Part shown: positions 52,907-61,800 of the stretch, one piece after another | Numbering within the stretch: position 1 is the first letter of the stretch | Layout: each line of letters begins with the position of its first letter | Source of the DNA: Bacteroidales bacterium | Lineage (GTDB): Bacteria; Bacteroidota; Bacteroidia; Bacteroidales; GCA-2748055 | Direction: 5' to 3' | Assembly (NCBI GenBank): GCA_030589895.1 | Contig: JAUUZQ010000007.1 | Span: 1-64,000 of the forward strand | Length of the DNA stretch: 64,000 nucleotides | The notes under the pieces: generated by a model | The model's input: only the letters and a program-made list of their open reading frames with translations | What the model was told of the DNA's origin: nothing | The model's database searches: none | Translations under genes and position numbers: made by a program

Positions 52907-55537
52907 TTATTGTATAATCAATTTTCTCGTGTAAGTATAATTTTCATATCTAAGTCTGAGAATATAGGTTCCTCCAGGTAATTGTGATAAATTCAATGTA
53001 GTTGTTTCATCATGCAGTTGCTCTTCAAATACATGCTGTCCCACTAAATTAAAAATTTCTAATTTCACAACCTGCTGTGAAGTAGAATTCAGATCAATAG
53101 TAAACTCCCCGTTACCTGGATTAGGGTAGATAGTAAACATGGTTGATTCAGCCTTCTCTAATCCGGCAAGCACAAAATTAATACACTCCGAAGTATCAAC
53201 ACATCCATCCAGGTTAATTTCCACTGCATAATTACCTGTCACGGTGGGAGTATAAGATTGATCTGTCCCGCCTGAAATTGCAGTATTTTCATTGTCACAA
53301 TCCAGCCACTGATAGACAGCATCTGAAGCGTTTGCAACTAGAGTAATATCATCCTGAGATACAGAAACGTCAGGAGAAAATAGTGTCAAATTAGTTGTTA
53401 TACTGCCTTCACATCCATAAAAAGCATCTAAATAACTTATATGAACCATAGTTTCAGAGCCTTCGGTTCCATCCGGGAATACATAGGTTTCACCCGCACA
53501 AATAGAAATATCTTCATGTAGATCACTACTATCACAGTCAAGTACCTTAATTCTGCAATTTTCATACATTTCCAATATTTCTTCATCGCTTAAAGCAACA
53601 TTTAATATCTCTACCTGATCGATACTTCCCTTAAAGTATGTTGATCCGTTTCTTCCCAAACTGGCGACCTGTCCTGTTTTTACATCTCCGGTAAGAGCAT
53701 GCGAGTCCTTCTTTTCTCCATTGAGATAGATCATTGCATTGCTACCATCATACACTCCTGCAATATGGATCCATTCGCCTGCTATCAGGTCTGTGTTTGA
53801 AATACCTGGTCTCTCAGCACCATTAGAGGTTGCAACCTTGAATCTAAGTTCACTATTCCCCCTATCCTCATACAAGACATACTGATCTCCATCAGAATCG
53901 AACAGTGGTCCATATGAATCCGGAAGCTCAGTTGGTAAATATCCCAGCTTTGTCCACAAAGAAACCGTCACTGAATTATTGTTAATATCAAAAGAGGTCG
54001 AGGAGCTGAACTGAACATAATCATCGACACCATCAAAACCAAGCGCATTACCAAGAATACCTTCTTCCTGATAAATCCCGTTATAAGCTAAGCCGTGATT
54101 GATATTTTCTGTTGCATCAATAATAAATTTATCACTTGCTTCAACAGCTATGGTATCCAGCGTATAATATGCAACCTGATCCTCATGAATACCCTTATGA
54201 AAAAAGATAAGGGTCTTTGAATCCATCACATTGGGTGTATTTGCTCTGTCACTTACGTTTTCAACAGTAAGAAGATACGATTGCTCCAGCAAAGGTGATG
54301 TAGTTAGAATAACCGATTTCAGATCCATTCCAAGTTTTGCTTCAGATACAGTAACTCCATAACTAAATATATAATTCAAGGTAGCTTCTGCGGTAGTTTT
54401 ATCCACTCTTTCAGAAAATTCTATAACAACTGTACTATTCTCTCCCTTTGAAGTTACATATCTGATAATTGGAGGTGTCAGATCAACAAGGGTAGTGACT
54501 GATATTTCATTAGAATAATTTGCACTGCTTAATCCCGCCGGATTTTTTGCTTTAATTCTGTAATAATACTGCTGCGACTCATTATAGGTAAGATCAACAT
54601 ATTGGGTAACTGCACCAAGCGATGTCAATAGTGATGTAGGAGAAGTAGTTTCATCCCGGAAAATATCGTACCCGGATATCCCGCTTTCCGGATCATTGGC
54701 AGCCTCCCAGGTCAAAATTACATCCGTTTCAAATGCAGTGGCAGAACTTAAAACAACATCTGAGGGTTCAGTATCATCCATTGCTGTAATTAATACTGAA
54801 GGGTAATCAGTGGTTATAGCATCAACGCCCAGGGCAATTAAGGGTAACATCTGAGTCGTACTATTTATTGTCCATGCATTGAAAGATATTCCCAGCGAAT
54901 GAGCATAATCAATGATCTCCTGAGTAATACCCCCGCCACTTCCAACCCATTCACCATTTATAGCTGCTACCTGGTCGATATGTGTGGTGCTGATAGTTGC
55001 GAATAGTTGAACAGGAATCGTTGCATCAAGTGATTTAATCAAAGTGATCTGAGACAGGCTAAAGCCGGATACAATAACCATGCTTTCCATGTCTAAACTT
55101 TGAACCAGAGAAACTACTTTTGAAGGAACTGAAGCATCTGATGTCTTTATTTCAACAACTACACCAATATTATTGGCACTGTTCTTAGCCACGATCAGAG
55201 ACTCTCTTAAAGTCGGGATTTTTTCACCGGAAAAGTCGGCCCCAAACCATGATCCAGCATCAAGTTCACGAAGTTGCAAATAAGTCATGGCAGAAACAAC
55301 TCCAGACCCATCAGTAGTTCTGTTAACTGTACCATCATGCATGATCATTAAAGAATCATCACTCGAAATCTGCACATCTAACTCAAAGTAATGTGCATTT
55401 GCTTCAATAGCCTTGTGGAAAGCCGCTATTGTGTTCTCAGGAGCCATTCCTGCCCCACCTCTGTGAGCAATAATCTGAGGGGTTTGTCCAAAGGAAATGT
55501 TCGCAATCAGAAGTAATAAGTAAACAAATCTTTTCAT
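52907..55537 (-). CDS. Secreted GDPD phosphodiesterase with FN3, LamG and T9SS domains
   Basis: 876 residues with signal peptide. The glycerophosphodiester phosphodiesterase domain (about 20-258) has IIAHRGGAGMAPENTIAAF, HYFELDVQISSDDSLMIMHD with the metal/catalytic Glu, Asp and His, and NAWTINSTTQMLPLIALGVDAITTDYP. It is followed by a fibronectin-like domain (about 262-350), a second beta domain (about 352-450), a LamG/concanavalin domain (about 460-640), an Ig-like part with conserved Cys, and the T9SS C-terminus (YPNPGNGEFTIDL to YTRKLIIQ). GDPD enzymes hydrolyse glycerophosphodiesters. Fused to LamG and placed beside GH71/99-like genes, it may act on phosphodiester-linked glycans; that is inference. 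Confidence 0.9.
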   Translation of the reverse strand: MKRFVYLLLLIANISFGQTPQIIAHRGGAGMAPENTIAAFHKAIEANAHYFELDVQISSDDSLMIMHDGTVNRTTDGSGVVSAMTYLQLRELDAGSWFGADFSGEKIPTLRESLIVAKNSANNIGVVVEIKTSDASVPSKVVSLVQSLDMESMVIVSGFSLSQITLIKSLDATIPVQLFATISTTHIDQVAAINGEWVGSGGGITQEIIDYAHSLGISFNAWTINSTTQMLPLIALGVDAITTDYPSVLITAMDDTEPSDVVLSSATAFETDVILTWEAANDPESGISGYDIFRDETTSPTSLLTSLGAVTQYVDLTYNESQQYYYRIKAKNPAGLSSANYSNEISVTTLVDLTPPIIRYVTSKGENSTVVIEFSERVDKTTAEATLNYIFSYGVTVSEAKLGMDLKSVILTTSPLLEQSYLLTVENVSDRANTPNVMDSKTLIFFHKGIHEDQVAYYTLDTIAVEASDKFIIDATENINHGLAYNGIYQEEGILGNALGFDGVDDYVQFSSSTSFDINNNSVTVSLWTKLGYLPTELPDSYGPLFDSDGDQYVLYEDRGNSELRFKVATSNGAERPGISNTDLIAGEWIHIAGVYDGSNAMIYLNGEKKDSHALTGDVKTGQVASLGRNGSTYFKGSIDQVEILNVALSDEEILEMYENCRIKVLDCDSSDLHEDISICAGETYVFPDGTEGSETMVHISYLDAFYGCEGSITTNLTLFSPDVSVSQDDITLVANASDAVYQWLDCDNENTAISGGTDQSYTPTVTGNYAVEINLDGCVDTSECINFVLAGLEKAESTMFTIYPNPGNGEFTIDLNSTSQQVVKLEIFNLVGQHVFEEQLHDETTTLNLSQLPGGTYILRLRYENYTYTRKLIIQ

Positions 55538-55671
55538 AGTACTAATTTTTACTCTTATTTTAAACTATGCCACATATTATATGCATAATAATATATATCA
55601 TTCAGTATCTGAATATCCCATTAAATGTAACACCCGTTCCTCAACTTTTACCCTTTTTATAATAAAAAAGA

Positions 55672-55693
55672 AGGCTTTCGAATTCGAAAGCCT
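55672..55693 (-). terminator. Rho-independent terminator of the duplicated-repeat gene
   Basis: Perfect 11-bp palindromic stem centred on TTCGAA (55672-55693), followed on the minus strand by a T run; it is 23 nt after the stop of the gene. Confidence 0.8.
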
Positions 55694-55716
55694 CCCTTTT
55701 TCATTCATGTCTAGTC

Positions 55717-57339
55717 CTATTCTATTATTAACTTGTCAACCTGAATATTTCCATTTGAGTTGACTTTTACGAAATAGTAGCCAGGTTTCAAATCCTGAAC
55801 ATTAACCATTGAAGTATTCAGTTCTGTTAATACTAACTGTCCATTTACAGAATAAATAGTTACATCAGCAGCTACATTATCCATAAGATAAATCACATCT
55901 GTTGCAGGATTTGGATAGATTCCAATACTTCTTGCAACAATGTTATTATCTACTGCTACAGTTGTAGATGATGTAATTATAGTCAGATCAGCATCAGCAT
56001 CATAAACCATAGTTATATCTTCTGCACCATATTCAGCGGTAATTAATCCAAGATCAGCATAAACCTGAACATTTCCAGTCTGGTCTCCAACGATAGTAAT
56101 AGTACCACCTGATACATCCAGTAAAGAACCATCAGGAATAGATTGTGTTGGATGTAGTCCATTCAGATTTAAAACACCACCAAGTTTCACATATGTTTCA
56201 CCTGATCCACCACCAATACCTTCAAAATCCGTTCCATACATTTGTGCAACATTAACCACACCACTGATCTCGACAAGAGCATCTCCTGCCCAACCAACCC
56301 ACAGGTGTTCTCCAAAATTAACTGTTCCACCTGCATCAACGATCAATGTAGCTTCATGTGACCATGCAATACCTGACCATACTGTACCAGTAGTTAAAAC
56401 TCCACCATCAGCAATTCTCAAAGTTCCACCATCACCACCATCACCCATTACCAGCCAGAATATATTAGATGTATCATCTAAAACACACTCAACAGCACCT
56501 GCAACATTAAAAACTACCTTGTTGTCTAATGGTGTTCTTCCGTCTGTCCAGTTTGCAGCTTCAGTCCATAAACCAGTAGTAATGGCATTTCCACCAGGAT
56601 TCCATATTGTTGTTTCCTGACGTGCAGGAATTTGATATACTGTGGTTAAATCAGCTACATCATCATAATTTATTACAAAATCTCCAGAACCACCTGTTGC
56701 GGTAATTTTCCCGGCAGTAATATAATCATTAACAGCAGTTACTTTGTCGCCTATGATAGTCATAACACCAGCTGAGATTTCAATAAAGCCATCTTTAATA
56801 GATGCAACCGGATCCAAATTTCCCAAATTAAGGAAACCACTTTTTACATAAATAGCACCTTTACCACCATTCCAGCCAAGACCAGTCATCTGGGCAACAT
56901 TGATAGTACCGCCATTCAGCTCAACAACAGCATCACTTCCTGGATCCCATCCAACCCACAGGTGCTCTCCAAAATTAACAACTCCACCTGTATCAACAAC
57001 CATGGTAGCTGTGGAATTATAACCAATGGCTGACCATACTACACCAGTGGTTAATGTTCCTCCATTAGCAACACGTAATGTCTCTCCGGCAGCTCCATCA
57101 CCCATTACGATTTGAGTTATTGAATGTGCATCATCCAATACACACTCTTGAGCAGCAGGAACGTTAAATACAACTTTGTAATCGCCTTCCGGTACAATTC
57201 CTGTTGTCCAGTTTGCAGCTTCACTCCATAAACCTGTACTGCTTGCATTTGCAGCAGGATTCCATATTGTAGTTGTTTGAGCAAATACAGCAGAGGTCAG
57301 AAATGTCATCATTAGAATTAATAAGTAATTTTTTTTCAT
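55717..57339 (-). CDS. Secreted beta-strand-repeat protein with internal duplication and T9SS domain
   Basis: 540 residues from the likely start MKKNYLLILMM at 57339 (an ATG two codons upstream also exists). After the signal peptide (VFAQ) it consists of two homologous halves of about 220 residues (about 23-240 and 243-450): TTIWNPAANASSTGLWSEAANWT pairs with ETTIWNPGGNAITTGLW, and NFGEHLWVGW and TLTTGVVW/VLTTGTVW recur at matching places. Short G-rich beta repeats resemble autotransporter-associated or beta-helix segments. A T9SS C-terminus (IGIYPNPATD to QVDKLIIE) ends it. No catalytic residues are apparent; a glycan-binding or adhesive role is possible. It lies upstream of the GDPD gene on the same strand, with its own terminator between. 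Confidence 0.82.
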   Translation of the reverse strand: MKKNYLLILMMTFLTSAVFAQTTTIWNPAANASSTGLWSEAANWTTGIVPEGDYKVVFNVPAAQECVLDDAHSITQIVMGDGAAGETLRVANGGTLTTGVVWSAIGYNSTATMVVDTGGVVNFGEHLWVGWDPGSDAVVELNGGTINVAQMTGLGWNGGKGAIYVKSGFLNLGNLDPVASIKDGFIEISAGVMTIIGDKVTAVNDYITAGKITATGGSGDFVINYDDVADLTTVYQIPARQETTIWNPGGNAITTGLWTEAANWTDGRTPLDNKVVFNVAGAVECVLDDTSNIFWLVMGDGGDGGTLRIADGGVLTTGTVWSGIAWSHEATLIVDAGGTVNFGEHLWVGWAGDALVEISGVVNVAQMYGTDFEGIGGGSGETYVKLGGVLNLNGLHPTQSIPDGSLLDVSGGTITIVGDQTGNVQVYADLGLITAEYGAEDITMVYDADADLTIITSSTTVAVDNNIVARSIGIYPNPATDVIYLMDNVAADVTIYSVNGQLVLTELNTSMVNVQDLKPGYYFVKVNSNGNIQVDKLIIE

Positions 57340-57514
57340 AGTCATGAAATTTAGATTTGGATTAATAATGGGGGCAAGATAAAATCTGACCGTTAAAATG
57401 TTATTAACAGGGCATTAATAAAAGATTAACCTGCTTAAAATCACATTAATGTTGCCTCTGACTATGGAAAACGAATTGAGTCTCCCTGTTTTAAATGTGT
57501 CTCTATTTGGAAAA

Positions 57515-58606
57515 TTACTCCCTATTGTAATAATACGACTCACCCCAAGTCATGAGAATCAAAGGATTGTCATAACCTTCTTCACCACTCCCTCCAAAAC
57601 TCTCTGATCCCTTTCGCCTCTGGTAAGTCAACCAATAGGGCTCACGATGATCAATAGTATGTCCCATCTCATTTTCATGACCGGTAATAATTACTTCCGG
57701 ATCAAAGCCTTTTGCCACCCTCACTATGTCGCTTGTCCAGCAATTGGGCATAAGAACATCCACAACATGATTATTGGCGACTTCATCAATCCATTCAAAA
57801 TCATCGTCATTAGCCTGGTCACCCATTTGTGAAAATGAGATTCCCTCCGGAGTATAAACAAGCGTTACGTTGTTATCAATATCCACACCCTGATGACCAG
57901 GATAAATCACTACTTTTAACTCCTGTTGCCCCCCTTGAACCTGAAGTATCTGTTCGATATGCGACTCTCTTTCCAGATGTGTAATGTGAGCATAAACAGG
58001 TCTATCTATCCACATTCCTGTTGGAGCCACAACCGGCTTACCCTGATCAATAAATGATTGTGCAACCCATTCTTCTGCATGATCATCATGTATATGGCTG
58101 ATAAAAAGCACATCGCATTGATCAATAATCCTGCTCATATCATCATCTCCAATGGAGAATCCTTCAATATTCACAGATTTTCCACGAACAAGATCAAATC
58201 CTATCGTAACAGATCTGGTCCGAATTAAGAATCCATGATTATACAATTTCCATATACGCGCACCACTTTCGATTTCTGTCTGCTCAATTTCATCAACAGC
58301 CTTCTTAATTCGGGTTTTAAAAAAAACATGGACAGGGGGTCTCAATGGAGCATATACATCATGCAAGACAGCATCCAAAAGTAAAAGAGCACTTCGTCTG
58401 TCTGCTTCTTCCGGCCAGGATGGTTGATGTTTAGACAATACCATATTTACATGTTCAAGCAATGCTTCCGCTTGATTATTAAGGAATTGATCCTCACTTA
58501 TGCTAAGTGTTGGATTGATCGGGCCTATAGGATCCGGCTCACTGTTTTGAGTATAACTGGATGTTATCAGTGAGAGTAAAATTGCTATTGACAGTATTCT
58601 TTTCAT
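57515..58606 (-). CDS. Secreted MBL-fold metallo-hydrolase
   Basis: 363 residues with an N-terminal signal peptide (LLSLITSSYTQN). The metallo-beta-lactamase metal motif is complete: FISHIHDDHAEEW (HxHxDH, about 169-181), a later YPGHQGVD (His), and VIITGHENEMGH near the C-terminus as the last His ligand. The first 115 residues form a helical cap without a family I recognise. MBL-fold enzymes hydrolyse phosphoesters, lactones, amides or sulfate esters, so the substrate cannot be set. Export and position between T9SS genes suggest work on the extracellular glycan. Its leader contains a (GTTTTG)4-like repeat 16 nt before the ATG. Confidence 0.85.
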   Translation of the reverse strand: MKRILSIAILLSLITSSYTQNSEPDPIGPINPTLSISEDQFLNNQAEALLEHVNMVLSKHQPSWPEEADRRSALLLLDAVLHDVYAPLRPPVHVFFKTRIKKAVDEIEQTEIESGARIWKLYNHGFLIRTRSVTIGFDLVRGKSVNIEGFSIGDDDMSRIIDQCDVLFISHIHDDHAEEWVAQSFIDQGKPVVAPTGMWIDRPVYAHITHLERESHIEQILQVQGGQQELKVVIYPGHQGVDIDNNVTLVYTPEGISFSQMGDQANDDDFEWIDEVANNHVVDVLMPNCWTSDIVRVAKGFDPEVIITGHENEMGHTIDHREPYWLTYQRRKGSESFGGSGEEGYDNPLILMTWGESYYYNRE

Positions 58607-58622
58607 AATATAATCCGTGATT

Positions 58623-58646
58623 GTTTTGGTTTTGGTTTTGGTTTTA
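58623..58646. repeat. Hexanucleotide repeat (GTTTTG, ~4 copies) in a gene leader
   Basis: Three perfect GTTTTG units (58623-58640) and a fourth with one change (58641-58646). On the minus strand it is CAAAAC repeated, ending 16 nt before the MBL-fold gene ATG, where the ribosome would bind. Confidence 0.75.
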
Positions 58647-58754
58647 GCCTTGCTCCCTGATCAAAACATCCGGTTTTACCGGACAAAAATGAGCCGTTTA
58701 TTATCAATTTCTAACTACGAAAGATAGGGGTTTTTCTTTATTTTTTCTCAATAT

Positions 58755-58770
58755 TTTGGGTTAACCCAAA
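58755..58770. promoter_or_regulatory. Perfect 16-bp palindrome, candidate operator
   Basis: TTTGGGTTAACCCAAA lies in the divergent region between the MBL-fold gene (148 nt away) and the 1369-residue fusion gene (90 nt away). It has no loop, so it is more like a dimeric protein-binding site than a terminator. Confidence 0.5.
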
Positions 58771-58860
58771 TATGATTATTCTTTTATTAATAAAAATTTA
58801 AGGCTATTAATCTATATTGTTCGGAAATATTAATTTAAGCTAAACTCTAATACATTCCAG

Positions 58861-61800
58861 ATGAATACAATTTATTCCATACTTTCCCCCAGGCCTATTT
58901 TAATTACACTGCTCATTTGTTACAGTCTCTTATCGCTCTCTCTGCAAGCACAATCAGTTGACAATTGTGATGCCCTTACTGGCTGGTACGGAGGCAGTAC
59001 TTTAAGCATAGATACCAATGACAAAAAAGAAGGAACTGGCAGTTTAAAATCACTGGGCAATGGCGTAGATGATTTTAATAAAAAACTCGATCCTATTTCA
59101 ATCTCAGAAACCGACATTCTCCGATTTTGGTATTATGTAGCTGATGTTAACCTGTTCAGTGCTTCAAACCAAGTGGAGATTGGAAGCGGGAACGGTCCCG
59201 ACGTAAATGAATATAGCTGGTCTCTTAACGAGTTGGTAAATGGCTGGAATTTAATCGAATTACCTATCAATAGTGCCGCTATTACCGGAGGAACACCTGA
59301 TTTAAATGCTATTAACTGGTTTAGAATATATCGTTACAAAAACGACGTGGTAACAACTAAAATTGATGATATACAGTTTGTTTCAAAAACCGGTGTTACA
59401 ACTTTATTTGCTGACGACTTCAGTGATGGAAATTATAGCGACTGGACAACAGCAGGCACATGGTCTGTAAGCAACGAACAGTTAAAGGGTGAAGCAAATA
59501 GTAATATTTTCATTGGTGATTATTATGATTTTGAGTTTGAGACAGACTTAATGATAACTGCCGATGAATCGCGAACCGGAGTTGTTTTCAGGGTGTCAGC
59601 CCCGGGTACGGAAGATAATTTTACCGGATATTTTGCTTTCTTACGTAATACTGATAATCGTACTCTTGTAGAATTACAAAGAGTAGATAATGGACGCATT
59701 GATATTGCCAATGAGATGACTTTAGATGTTGAAAAAGATGTAATGCAGCATTTGAAAATTGTTTGTAAAGGTCCTAATATCTGGGTCTTTGTTAATGATA
59801 CGATTACCCCGGCAATTTCAGAATATGATCCGGAATATTCATCGGGTTACATTGGATTGAAAACTATAGAGAACTATGCACTATTTGACAATGTTAAGCT
59901 TACTACAGTCAAATATGTTACACCACCGGAACCTGTTGTACGCGACTGGTCGTGGGTAAAGGGAGCTGATTTTGTTTCTTCCAACAGTGTAAATTCAACA
60001 CAGATGATGGAGGAATATGATCCGGTTTTAATTGACAGAGAGCTTTCGTATGCCAGGTTTTATGGATTTAATACGATCCGGGTTAATTTACACTGGTTAC
60101 TTTGGGATAAAGATAAATCTGCTTTACTGGCAAATTTTGAGGATCTATTGCAAAAAGCATATAAATATGAGATAAAGGTTATTCCTGTTCTCTTTGATGA
60201 TTGTGGCGATATTGATCCTCCTCACTTAGCGCCATACAATCTTCCCACACCCGGAATCTATAATAGTCAGATGAATACTAACCCTGGGAGTAATATCAGA
60301 GATAACGAGTATGATACATATAAAACAAGGCTTAAAAGTTATGTTCAGGATGTAGTTAACGCTCATAAAAACGATTCAAGAATTCTTTTCTGGACTCCTA
60401 TCAACGAACCTTCACATTTTGCTCCATCGCAAAGAATAGCCTCTGATGTATACTCATGGATAAAAGAAACAGGTACAACAATTTTGGTATCATCCAGCAG
60501 TGGAGGATTTCTGGGCGGAAAATATTCTGATTTCTATACTTTCCATACTTATACCAATAATTCAGGCGCAGATGGAGGCTCTGAACATTTGAATACGGGA
60601 TGTTTTAATCGTGCAACGATGGGTAGTTCTGTAGTTGGTCAGGATTTTGTTGAAATGGTCAATTATTTTACTGACCGTCAAACAGGATTTGTTATCAAAA
60701 GTTTAACGATTGGAAGAGATAACAGCCGCTTTCCCTGGGATAGTCCTTTAGATTCTGATGAACCAACGATACCATTTCATGGATTTATTTATCCCGATGG
60801 TCATCCTTGGTCAGTAACAGAAGCTGAAAAATTGAATCCCGCTCTTGACACAATACCCTTATTCGTTGTAGAATATTTTACAGGCAATTTTGCAACTTCT
60901 AAAAAGCTTTCTATTACTTCGCGCATTGATTTCAATTTGGGAGATGAAACCGGAACAGGTTCTCCCGATGCATCGGCCGGAATCCCAAAGGATGATTTTT
61001 CTATCCGCTGGCTGGGGAAAATATTGCCAAAATCAACAGGAACATATACTTTTTATGTTGACTGCGATAATATTGCCAGGATATGGATCGATGACACTCA
61101 AGTACTCAATAAAGTAACAAATTCACAAGAAGAGATTAGCGGAACAATTGAACTTACAGAAAATCAATTTTATGATATTAAAATAGATTATATCCATGCT
61201 AATGGAGACGCAAGTTTACATGTACAATGGGAAGGTACAAAACTAGCTAAACAAGTTTTGTTGGGCAACTATTATGAAATTGAGGAGGAGCCAGCAATTA
61301 GCAGTAGCGCCAATGCGATCGGAACACTGGGTGCACCATTTACCTATTCTATAACAGCCACAAGTAATCCAATAAGCTTTTCAGCAGACGAATTACCAGC
61401 AGGTTTATCATTAAATACCTCAACCGGAGTTATTAGCGGCCTACCAAGCTCTTTGGGAACATTTAGCGTGAGTGTGAGTGCAAGCAATCTGAGTGGTAGT
61501 GCAAGCCAGGTTGTAAGCTTTGTTATTGTGGAGGATCCGTTTGTTCCATTCATTAATAGTGTTCCTTTAGTACATGAAGTTATCAGTACTACCAATACGA
61601 TTTTTGGATCAACACCTATTACAGTTAAAAAATTAACTTTTAGTTCTAAAAATAATGCAAATACGGTATATGCAATAATGGCATATCCAATGGCAGCTGG
61701 TACTTATCCAGGAATAATGTTTTTACATGGAGGAGGAGGAAATGCAGAAAGTGTTGCCGGCTATGTAAATAATTTTGCTTCTCTTGGTTATGTTGCAATT

